From Panacagrimonas sp046594215 (GTDB lineage: Bacteria > Pseudomonadota > Gammaproteobacteria > Nevskiales > Nevskiaceae): DNA of 64,000 nucleotides. Under the pieces are notes generated by a model. It was not told the DNA's origin, made no database searches, and saw nothing but the letters and a program-made list of their open reading frames with translations. Within the stretch, counting starts at the first letter, position 1. Each line of letters starts with the position of its first letter. Location of the stretch: NCBI GenBank assembly GCA_046594215.1, contig JBKJPX010000009.1, positions 62,001 to 126,000 of the forward strand. The letters are read 5' to 3'. Below are positions 44,268 to 52,179 of the stretch, in pieces. Position numbers and translations under genes: made by a program.

Positions 44268-45602
44268 TCAGCTCACCAGCGCGAAGTGCGCGAGGTCGCC
44301 CATCCCTTTGATGGCGATCGGACCCCGCGCGTACAGCTTGTCCGAACGGGCCAGCTCGCTAGTCCGGGCGTCCACGAGGATTTCGTTGTCCAGCGCCTGC
44401 GCGCACAGGCGCGACGCCAGGTTCACGGCCGGGCCGATGGCCGTATATTCCATGCGCGAAATCGACCCGATGGCGCCCACGGTGACCGGCCCGCTGGCCA
44501 CGCCCAGGCCGGCGCCGAGTCCGGTGTCGGGGCCGCCCCAGCGCGCGATGACGCGGTGGATCGTCTCGTTGAGACGGCTCGCCAGAATCAGACCCTTGCT
44601 CGCATGGTCGATCTCGGGCAGGGGCGCGCCGATGAGGATCAGCACGCCGTCGCCCGCGTAGTCCTTGATCGTCGCGCCGAATTCCGACACGGCCGCGCCG
44701 ACGTCGTCGTAATACTCTCCCAGCAAGCGCAGCACTTCGCCGGAAGACTGCATCTGCGAGAAACGCGTGAACCCGCGCAGGTCGCAGCACACCACGGTGA
44801 TCTCCATGACGCGCGGCTGGAGCGTGTGCTCGATCCCCTTGTAGCGCACAAGCTTCACGACTTCCGGCGACAGGAAGCGGCTCATGAACTGTCCGCGCTG
44901 TCCCTGCATGACGTAATAGCGGATCGCGCCCAACATGAAGATCAGCAGCCCGACCAGGGTGCTCAGCACGTTGTATCCGCCCGGCAGCACGTAGGCGGCG
45001 AAGAGGAAGGGCGAGGCCGCACCGGCACCGATGGCGCGCACGCGCTCGGCCGGGTCAACGCGCTGCGAAAACAGCACGGCGCCCACGATCGCGACGATCA
45101 GGGACAGCAGCGCCACCGGCACCACGAACATCAGGCTTCCAGGTTGTGTGCAGGTCTGCGGAGGTTCGAGACACCAGAAGAACTGCGTGAAACGTTCGAT
45201 CGGAAAGATCGACCCGAGCGCGAGATAGACCGCCAGGACGGCGCCGTACGCCCACGAGCAGATCCGGATCACCCGCATCGCCTGGCGCGTGGGCTGGGCC
45301 GCACGCGCGACCCGCAGCATCCAGACGAAGAACGAGCTGAACATGACCGCGTCCATGATCGGCAGTCGCGCGAACCAGGGAACGTTCCGTCCGTCAGGAT
45401 GCAGGACGATTTGCGAGAGGTAGACGAACACCGATATCCCGACCATTCCGAACGTCAGCGAAATGGCGCGCGTCGTCGGCGAATGCGGCTCGGCCACGAA
45501 GAGCGCAAGCGCCACGCCCACCATCGCAATGCCAACGGACAGGGACAGAGCCATGATGGCGTCATTGGCCATCGGCATCTGAAAGTAGTCGAGGTAGTTC
45601 AC
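44268..45602 (-). CDS. Membrane-anchored class III adenylate/guanylate cyclase
   Basis: A 444-residue protein. The N-terminal half has six to seven hydrophobic segments; the C-terminal catalytic domain has the class III motifs: TVVCCDLRGFTRFSQ (first metal Asp), IKDYAGDGVLILIGAP (second Asp), and SRMEYTAIGPAVNLASRL. The purine-selective positions cannot be decided confidently by eye. The GTG at 45602 with GGGAG 4 nt upstream is the best start. It is divergent from the PYROXD2-like gene. Likely makes cAMP in response to a membrane signal. Confidence 0.86.
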   Translation of the reverse strand: MNYLDYFQMPMANDAIMALSLSVGIAMVGVALALFVAEPHSPTTRAISLTFGMVGISVFVYLSQIVLHPDGRNVPWFARLPIMDAVMFSSFFVWMLRVARAAQPTRQAMRVIRICSWAYGAVLAVYLALGSIFPIERFTQFFWCLEPPQTCTQPGSLMFVVPVALLSLIVAIVGAVLFSQRVDPAERVRAIGAGAASPFLFAAYVLPGGYNVLSTLVGLLIFMLGAIRYYVMQGQRGQFMSRFLSPEVVKLVRYKGIEHTLQPRVMEITVVCCDLRGFTRFSQMQSSGEVLRLLGEYYDDVGAAVSEFGATIKDYAGDGVLILIGAPLPEIDHASKGLILASRLNETIHRVIARWGGPDTGLGAGLGVASGPVTVGAIGSISRMEYTAIGPAVNLASRLCAQALDNEILVDARTSELARSDKLYARGPIAIKGMGDLAHFALVS

Positions 45603-45720
45603 GGGACTCCCGGACAATCCGCATCCCAGCGGGCGACCTTTTGCCACAGGCTGTCCAATCGCCGATGCCATAGCTTATCGGACGCGCATCCCGGGCATTG
45701 GCCCGCTGCATCACGCCCAA

Positions 45721-47394
45721 ATGGCCATCGATGCGTACCATGCGCGAACCCACCAGGCCCTGCGCGACGACGTGGCTTCAACCTCCTACGACACGCTGAT
45801 CATCGGCGCCGGACACAACGGCCTGGTCTGCGCGGCCTACCTCGCCAAGGCAGGCCGCAAGGTGCTGGTGCTCGAGCGGCGCGGGATCGTGGGCGGCGCC
45901 TGCGTCACCGAGGAACTCGCGCCGGGGTATCGCGTGTCGAGCGCCTCTTACGTCGTCAGCCTGCTGCTGCCCGAGATCGAACGCGACCTTCGGCTCGCGG
46001 AGTTCGGCTACCGGGTGCTGCCGCGCAGTCCGTCCTCGTTCACGCCTTTCGCCGACGGCCGCTCGCTGCTCATGGGCCCGGATGGCGAACTCAACCGGCG
46101 CGAGATCGCGAAGTTCTCGGCGCGGGACGCCGAGGCCTTCCCGAAGTACGAGGCCCTGCTCACGCGCATCGCCGAGCACCTCGAACCCGCGCTGATGGAC
46201 ACGCCGCCCGACCTGCTGCCGCTGCCGCCCGAGTGGCGCAAGCGCGGCTTCCTGGACCGCCTGCGCAACCTGCGCCGTGGCGGCGCGCTGTATCGCGCGA
46301 TGAAGAAACTCGGCGCCGATCTGCCGGAGGCCATCGAGATCCTCACAGGCGCGGCCACCTCCCTGCTCGATCGCTGGTTCGAATCGCCGGAACTGAAGGG
46401 CACGCTCGCGACCGACGCGATCATCGGCAGCTTCGCCCCGCCCTCCGCGGCCGGTTCGGGTTACGTGCTGCTGCACCACGTCATGGGCATGGCCGGTGGC
46501 GCGCGCGGCGTCTGGGGCTATGTCGAGGGCGGCATGGGGGCGCTGACGCAGGCGATGGCGCGCTCGGCGCAGAGCCTGGGCGTGGAGATCCGTTGCGGGG
46601 CCGATGTCGCCGAGATCCTCGTCGAGGGCGGGCGTGCCTGCGGCGTGCGACTCGCCGGCGGCGAGACGGTCCGCGCCAGACAGGTCGTCTCGAACGCCAC
46701 GGCGCACATCACGTTCGAAAAGCTCGTCAGGCCCGAGGCCCTGCCCGCGGATTTCCGACGCGCCGTCCAGCGCATCGACTATTCGAGCGCGGCGGTGAAA
46801 ATCAACCTCGCCGTCTCCGAGCTTCCGCGCTTCGCCTGCATGCCCGACCGCGGCGGCACCGTGGGCCCCGAGCACCGCGGAACGATCCACGTCAACTCGA
46901 TGCCCGAAGACCTCGAGCGCGCCTACGAAGACGCGCGGCGCGGCGTGCCCAGCGCGCGTCCCGTGATCGAGATGGTGATTCCCAGCAGCGTCGACACCAC
47001 GCTCGCGCCGCCGGGGCACCACATCGTCAACCTGTTCGTGCAGTACGCGCCCTACGCGCCCGCGGACGGCGGCTGGGATGTGCAACGCGACGTTTTCGCC
47101 GACCGCTGCATCGCGCAGATCACGGAACACGCGCCAAACTTCGCGGCCAGCGTGCTGCACCGCGAGGTGCTCGCCCCGCCCGACCTCGAGCGGCGCTTCA
47201 ATCTCACGGGCGGCAACATCTTCCAGGGCGCGATGCCGCTGCATCAGCTGTTCAGCTTCCGCCCTGTGCCCGGCTGGTCGGACTACGCGACACCGGTGCG
47301 CGGCTTGTTTCTGTGCGGCGCGGCCGCGCACCCGGGTGGCGGCGTGATGGGTGCCTGCGGGCGCAACGCGGCGCAGGCGATCCTGCGCGCCTGA
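45721..47394 (+). CDS. PYROXD2-like / phytoene-desaturase-type FAD oxidoreductase
   Basis: A 557-residue FAD protein. The dinucleotide motif LIIGAGHNGLVCAAYLAKAG is followed by VLERRGIVGGACVTEE; GYVEGGMGALTQAMA and the C-terminal GLFLCGAAAHPGGGVMGACGRNAA match the CrtI/PYROXD2 group. Substrate is unknown; relatives oxidise carotenoids or act in lipid metabolism. ATG 45721 has no clear ribosome binding site; a GTG at 45772, just before the conserved FAD motif, is possible. It is followed after 91 bp by the large LuxR-type gene. Confidence 0.86.
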   Translation: MAIDAYHARTHQALRDDVASTSYDTLIIGAGHNGLVCAAYLAKAGRKVLVLERRGIVGGACVTEELAPGYRVSSASYVVSLLLPEIERDLRLAEFGYRVLPRSPSSFTPFADGRSLLMGPDGELNRREIAKFSARDAEAFPKYEALLTRIAEHLEPALMDTPPDLLPLPPEWRKRGFLDRLRNLRRGGALYRAMKKLGADLPEAIEILTGAATSLLDRWFESPELKGTLATDAIIGSFAPPSAAGSGYVLLHHVMGMAGGARGVWGYVEGGMGALTQAMARSAQSLGVEIRCGADVAEILVEGGRACGVRLAGGETVRARQVVSNATAHITFEKLVRPEALPADFRRAVQRIDYSSAAVKINLAVSELPRFACMPDRGGTVGPEHRGTIHVNSMPEDLERAYEDARRGVPSARPVIEMVIPSSVDTTLAPPGHHIVNLFVQYAPYAPADGGWDVQRDVFADRCIAQITEHAPNFAASVLHREVLAPPDLERRFNLTGGNIFQGAMPLHQLFSFRPVPGWSDYATPVRGLFLCGAAAHPGGGVMGACGRNAAQAILRA

Positions 47395-47485
47395 ACCGCG
47401 CGATCATCATCGACCGGGCCTGCACCCGCGTGGACTTGCGCCGGGCACTCCGATACAACCCCGCTTCGGCCACGCTCGATCGGCA

Positions 47486-50242
47486 ATGAAGCGCGCAGCA
47501 CCTCTCAAGAACAACAACAGCGGCACGCGGCCTAAACCCCTGGTCAGCACCAAGCTGCGCCCGCCGTCGAACCGCGGAACCCTGATCGAGCGGCCGCAGC
47601 TGATCCTGACCCTGCGCGAGACCTTGTCGCGCAAGCTGGCGCTGATCTACGGACCCGCCGGTTTCGGCAAGACGACCCTGGCGACGCAGTGGTTCGCTGA
47701 ACTGCGCGGCGCCGGCACCTCGGTGGCCTGGCTGGCGGTCGACGCCTCGGACAACGATCTCAATCGTTTTCTCGGCTACCTCGTCGAGGCGGTGCGCGGC
47801 ACCGAGCCCGACATGGGCGAAGGCCTGCACCAGGTCATCGAGGCCAACCCCGGCAGCGCCGTCGACTTCGTGATCGACACGCTGGTCAATGACCTGTCGC
47901 TGCACGACGCCGACTTCGTGCTCTTTCTCGACGACTGGCACCTCGTCAGCGACACGCGTGTACACGAGGCCCTGCAGATGCTGCTGTCGCGCAGTCCGCC
48001 CAACCTGCATGTGGTCGTAGCCAGCCGCACGCGCACCGGCATCCCGATCGCACGCCTACGCGTGCAGAACGAACTGGTCGAGATCGACGCGTCGCGCCTT
48101 CGTTTCGACTTCGAGGAATCGCGCACCTACCTGACCTCGGTGAAGTCGCTCGACCTGCGCCCCGAGGACCTGATGGCGCTGTGGCGCAGCACCGAGGGCT
48201 GGGCGGCGGCACTGCAGCTGGCCTCGCTGTCGCTGCGTGAGTCGGGCGATCACGAACGCATCCTGCAGTGGACTTCGGGCGCGTCCAACGACATCGGCGA
48301 GTACCTGGCCGAGAACGTCGTCGACAACCTGCCGGCGGACCAGGTCAGCTTCATGCTCAAGACCTCGGTGCTCGATCGCATGTGCGGTGATCTCTGCGCC
48401 GCGGTCACCGGCAAGAAGGACAGCAGCGCACGGCTCGAGGCGCTCGAAAAGCAGGAGATGTTCCTGCTGCCGATCGACGAAGAGCGGCAGTGGTTCCGCT
48501 ACCACCACCTGTTCGCGCGCTTCCTGCAGCGACGCCTGCAGAAGCAGATGCCGGACAAAATCCAGAACCTGCACCTGTTGGCGGCGCAGTGGTTCTCGTC
48601 ACGCGGGCACACCGCCGACGCCGTGAAGCACGCGCTGCTCGCCGACGAGACCTCGCGGGCCGTGGATCTGGTCGAGCGGGACGCGATGAACCTGGTCGAA
48701 CACAGCCACATGTCGACCCTGCTCAATCTCGTCAGCCAGCTCCCCCGCACCTCGCTGTTCGATCGCCCGCGCCTGCAGATGGCTATCGCCTGGGCCACCT
48801 GCCTGACGCACCGCCGCCAGGAATCGATCGAGGCGCTGTGGCATGTCGAGCGCCTCGCGGAAGCCGCGCCGCCCGAGCAGAGGAGCTTGCTGATCGATGA
48901 AGCCAAGGTCGTGCGCGCCTGCAACGGCGTCTACGCCGACCAGATCAAGGGCGTCGAAGAACTCCTGCGTCCCTGCCTGTCGCAGGTCGACAAATTCTCG
49001 CCCTGGGCGGTGGCCGTTGCCGCCAACATCCGCGCCTACTGCTACATCCGCGCCTTCGATTACGGCAAGGTCGCGCCGCTGATGGTGTCGGCGCGCGCCT
49101 ACCAGGACCGTGTCGAGGGCGTGTTCGCCGCCGTCTACGGCCGCTGCTTCGACGGCATCGCGGCGCAGAGCGCCGGCCGCCTGAATGCCGCGCGCGAAAT
49201 GTTCAGCGGCGCGCTGGACGTGGCCTCGCGCATCGCCGGCCGCCAGTCGCACGCAGCCCGCCTCGCCGGCGCGCTGCTCGGCCAGCTGCTGTACGAGGAG
49301 AACGACCTGGCCCGGGCAGAGCGTCTGCTCAGCGACAGCCGCGTGCTCGGCTTCGAAGGCGGCGCGGTGGATTTCTACATCGCGACCTACCTGTCGAGCA
49401 GCCGCCTGATGCTGCACAAGGCCGGCACCGAGGAGGCGCTTGCGATCCTGCAGGAAGGTGAGGACACGGCGCGTGCCCTGTCGCTCGACCGGCTGCGAGT
49501 GGCGGTGGCCTGTGAGCGCGTGCGCGTCAGGCTCAGCGCCGGCGACGTGCGCGGTGCCGAACAGATCCTGGCCGAACTGGATACGCGGCAATTGGCCGGT
49601 GACAGTGACGAGATCCAGCTCTACATCGCCACGGCCAAGGCGAGATTGCTCTGCGTGCGCGGCACCGCTGGCTTGGCCGTCGGCATCCTGCGGGAACAGA
49701 TCGCGCTCGCGACGCGTCGCGGCCAGAAGCTCCAGGAACTGGTACTGCGCATCCTGCTGTCGGTGGCGCTGGACCTGGACGGCCAATCGGAGGAGGCGGA
49801 ACACACGCTGCTCGACACGGTCGACGAGGCCATGCCGCTGGGCATGGTTCGCTCGCTGCTCGACGAGGGGCCGCCGTTGATCGCGATCCTCGAACGCGCA
49901 CGTGACCAGTCGCGCAAGCGCAACCCCGAGCAGCAGGGCGACGTCGTCCGCTTCAGCGCGACCGCGCAGCGCCTGCTGACCATCAGCCGCCATCCGGTAC
50001 ATGGGGTACGCGGACAGTCGGGTTCGCGCACACGCGTGGCCGAGCTCACCGCGCGCGAGACCGAGGTGCTGCGCCTGCTCGAGCAGGGCCGCTCGAACAA
50101 GGAAATCGCGCGGGCGCTCGCCATCGGCGTCGAGACCGTGAAGTGGTACCTCAAGAACATCTTCGTGAAGCTCGGCGTCTCGACGCGCGCCCAAGCCGTC
50201 ACCGAATCGCGCAAGCAGAAGCTGTTCGGCGCAAACGGTTGA
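47486..50242 (+). CDS. MalT-like LuxR-family regulator (LAL/STAND ATPase)
   Basis: A 918-residue STAND-type signalling ATPase. The N-terminal P-loop is YGPAGFGKTTLATQWF (about residues 53-68), with Walker B FVLFLDDWHLV; a TPR-like repeat region spans about 400-830; the C-terminal LuxR helix-turn-helix is LTARETEVLRLLEQGRSNKEIARALAIGVETVKWYLKNIFVKLGV. It should bind an effector through the repeats, oligomerise and activate catabolic genes. The ATG at 47486 has only a weak ribosome binding site. Nearby targets may be the PYROXD2-like gene or the oxygenase island; not shown. Confidence 0.9.
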   Translation: MKRAAPLKNNNSGTRPKPLVSTKLRPPSNRGTLIERPQLILTLRETLSRKLALIYGPAGFGKTTLATQWFAELRGAGTSVAWLAVDASDNDLNRFLGYLVEAVRGTEPDMGEGLHQVIEANPGSAVDFVIDTLVNDLSLHDADFVLFLDDWHLVSDTRVHEALQMLLSRSPPNLHVVVASRTRTGIPIARLRVQNELVEIDASRLRFDFEESRTYLTSVKSLDLRPEDLMALWRSTEGWAAALQLASLSLRESGDHERILQWTSGASNDIGEYLAENVVDNLPADQVSFMLKTSVLDRMCGDLCAAVTGKKDSSARLEALEKQEMFLLPIDEERQWFRYHHLFARFLQRRLQKQMPDKIQNLHLLAAQWFSSRGHTADAVKHALLADETSRAVDLVERDAMNLVEHSHMSTLLNLVSQLPRTSLFDRPRLQMAIAWATCLTHRRQESIEALWHVERLAEAAPPEQRSLLIDEAKVVRACNGVYADQIKGVEELLRPCLSQVDKFSPWAVAVAANIRAYCYIRAFDYGKVAPLMVSARAYQDRVEGVFAAVYGRCFDGIAAQSAGRLNAAREMFSGALDVASRIAGRQSHAARLAGALLGQLLYEENDLARAERLLSDSRVLGFEGGAVDFYIATYLSSSRLMLHKAGTEEALAILQEGEDTARALSLDRLRVAVACERVRVRLSAGDVRGAEQILAELDTRQLAGDSDEIQLYIATAKARLLCVRGTAGLAVGILREQIALATRRGQKLQELVLRILLSVALDLDGQSEEAEHTLLDTVDEAMPLGMVRSLLDEGPPLIAILERARDQSRKRNPEQQGDVVRFSATAQRLLTISRHPVHGVRGQSGSRTRVAELTARETEVLRLLEQGRSNKEIARALAIGVETVKWYLKNIFVKLGVSTRAQAVTESRKQKLFGANG

Positions 50243-50305
50243 GCCCGTCCGGGTCCGGGTCCTGCTGTTCCGGCCTCTCTTCATCGGTACACACGGAGCG
50301 GCGAG

Positions 50306-50857
50306 ATGGCCCGATACGGAAGGAAGGCGGCGACCAAGGTCGCCGCGGCGCTCCACCGGCAGAAACGCGGCAAGCTCAAGAGCGGCGGCTCCGGCGACAC
50401 GGTGAAAAGCCGGAAACAGGCGATCGCGATCGGGCTTTCGGAAGCCCGGCGTGCCGGCGGCAAGGTACCGAGGCAACCCCAAAAGGACACGACCAAAAAA
50501 GCAGTGAAGACAAGGCCCGGCGCGCGCCGGCCAGGAAAGCCGTCGGTAGGACCACACGCAAGAAGAGTCAGTAGCCAGGCCCGGGTCCGCCCCTTGCTCA
50601 GCCTCGCTCAGCCCACCGCGGAGCAGTTACCCATGGACGAATTCGACTTCACCGACGGACTCAAGATCGTCCTCGTATCCATCTTCATGCTCGGCTCGGT
50701 GCAGTTGCACGCCGTCATCGACGAGTCCGGGAATCACGCGGCGGGCCGCGTGGATCGCCTCGCCTCGCCGGCAACTCCGGCCGCCCAGGCCACGCAAGAG
50801 GTCAGCATGCCCGCGGACGTCGGGCATGCCGCGGACAACCGGCCACTCAGAACGTGA
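50306..50857 (+). CDS. DUF6496-type basic protein, possibly frameshifted onto a small membrane segment
   Basis: A 183-residue frame. Residues 1-75 (MARYGRKAATKVAAALHRQKRG, then SGDTVKSRKQAIAIGLSEARRAG) match small basic DUF6496 proteins, which are usually under 100 residues. In the +1 frame the sequence would end with a more typical ARRAPARKAVGRTTRKKSQ tail at 50574. In the annotated frame it reads on into a hydrophobic helix (LKIVLVSIFMLGSVQLHAVI) starting near an internal ATG at 50634 that has GGAG about 9 nt upstream. So this may be two genes with a small indel near 50515. GGAG is 7 nt before the first ATG. Confidence 0.65.
   Translation: MARYGRKAATKVAAALHRQKRGKLKSGGSGDTVKSRKQAIAIGLSEARRAGGKVPRQPQKDTTKKAVKTRPGARRPGKPSVGPHARRVSSQARVRPLLSLAQPTAEQLPMDEFDFTDGLKIVLVSIFMLGSVQLHAVIDESGNHAAGRVDRLASPATPAAQATQEVSMPADVGHAADNRPLRT
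50634..50857 (+). CDS. Possible separate small membrane protein
   Basis: An internal start in the same frame as the DUF6496 gene would give a 74-residue protein with one transmembrane helix (about residues 9-28) and a polar Ala/Thr-rich tail. GGAG about 9 nt before the ATG is a plausible ribosome binding site. I list it as an alternative reading of the distal part of the preceding gene. No family recognised. Confidence 0.35.
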
Positions 50858-51003
50858 CTCCGTACTCTTCAAGCTTCGCCGCGGGCCTCTGCTCGCGCTA
50901 CTTCGTCGAAGCTCACAGGCAGGTCATCGGGAGACCCCTCTTCGACTGCGGAGGGATCGCCGCGCCGTAGAGGGCGTTGCTCGCCCTGCCCTGCCAGCGC
51001 CCC

Positions 51004-52032
51004 TCAGCCGGGATCGATCCGTGAACGTTCTGCACGGACCCGTCGGCTCGAACGGACACTGTCCCCGTGCCATCGGCGAAAGGAGCGGCTCAGCGACGTC
51101 AGGTCCGCATATCCGAGCAGGCCCGCGATCTGCGTGGCACTCATCTCGGAATGCCGCATGTACTTGTCGGCGAGGTCTGCCCGAGCAGCGTCCTTGATGG
51201 ACCGGAAGCTATGGCCGGTTTTCTGCAATCGCTCCTGGAGCGTTCGCACGGACAGGCCCATCGCGACGCTGACGTCGTTCACCGAACATTTTCCATAGGG
51301 CAACAGTGCGCGGACGATGCCCTGCACCTGGAACGTGGTCGCCGTGGCGGGAAGGTCCTCGTCGTGGCGCAGCACCTGCCGGACCAGCGACCGGATCCGG
51401 GGTTCGTGACCGATCAGGCGCCGCTCGAGAATGGTCGCGTCCAGTTCGATGGCGTTTCGATCACTGTTGAATCGAAGATTCGGCCCGAAGATCTTTCGAT
51501 GCAGTCGCAGGTCCTGTGGTTCCTCGTGACGGAACCACACAGCGGGGGCCGTCCAGCCGCGCGGCCCGTGTGACCGGATCTCCTCAAGCGTGAGCGCGAG
51601 CGCGTATTCGGACATCTGCACCTCGCTCTGCGCCTGCCCCGTCGCGGCCGACCAGTTCAAGACACCACCCTTGCCCATCGACTCGAAGCTCATCACGGCC
51701 GAGCTGCTGTAGAGATCGAAGTGTTTCGCGAAGTCTTCGCACATCTGGCGAACCGTGTGCGCGTTGCGCAGGAGCAGCCAGAGCGGACCCACGACCGCGC
51801 CCAGGCGCGTGCCGCCCGCGAGCTCCAATCCCCAGTTGCGCCGATCGCAGGTCTTGGCCGCGATTTCGAAGAACGCCATGACACTGCGCCCGCTGATCAG
51901 GAGGTCGGGGTCCGTCAGCGCGGCGGGAGAGACGCCAGCCTTGCGCGCGATCGCGGACGGCTGCCTTCCGGCCGAGCGGATCATCGAAGCGGCTCCGCTG
52001 AGGATGACGCTGCGGACAAGGGGTCCGGACAA
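51004..52032 (-). CDS. AraC family transcriptional regulator
   Basis: A 342-residue regulator of the OruR/ArgR-like AraC group: the N-terminal ~190 residues form the 'arabinose-binding' type domain (LLISGRSVMAFFEIAAKTCDRRNWGLELA), and the C-terminal part has two helix-turn-helix motifs with SVNDVSVAMGLSVRTLQERLQKTGHSF and SATQIAGLLGYADLTSLSRSFRRWHG. I take a TTG at 52032 with GGAG 7 nt upstream. It is divergent from the monooxygenase-esterase gene (147 bp apart) and probably regulates it. Confidence 0.88.
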   Translation of the reverse strand: MSGPLVRSVILSGAASMIRSAGRQPSAIARKAGVSPAALTDPDLLISGRSVMAFFEIAAKTCDRRNWGLELAGGTRLGAVVGPLWLLLRNAHTVRQMCEDFAKHFDLYSSSAVMSFESMGKGGVLNWSAATGQAQSEVQMSEYALALTLEEIRSHGPRGWTAPAVWFRHEEPQDLRLHRKIFGPNLRFNSDRNAIELDATILERRLIGHEPRIRSLVRQVLRHDEDLPATATTFQVQGIVRALLPYGKCSVNDVSVAMGLSVRTLQERLQKTGHSFRSIKDAARADLADKYMRHSEMSATQIAGLLGYADLTSLSRSFRRWHGDSVRSSRRVRAERSRIDPG

Positions 52033-52179
52033 GAGGAGGCTCCATCGGTCGGCCCGCGCATTGTGCCAACTCCACCGCGTCTTTTGCCAAGTCGGCGATC
52101 AGGGAAGGCGCGAACCTAAATCAATGCCGGAGCCGGCTTCGCCGAGCTCGCGGCTTTCGAACATAACGAGGAGAACATC

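Noticed and set aside
44127..47489. A very long plus-strand open frame (over 1100 codons) across the cyclase and PYROXD2-like genes
   Set aside because: It is an antisense/out-of-frame shadow caused by high GC; its composition is Arg/Pro/His-rich with no domain, while the overlapping genes have clear motifs.
48599..50557. A 652-codon minus-strand frame opposite the MalT-like regulator
   Set aside because: It lacks motifs and is antisense to a well-supported P-loop/LuxR protein.
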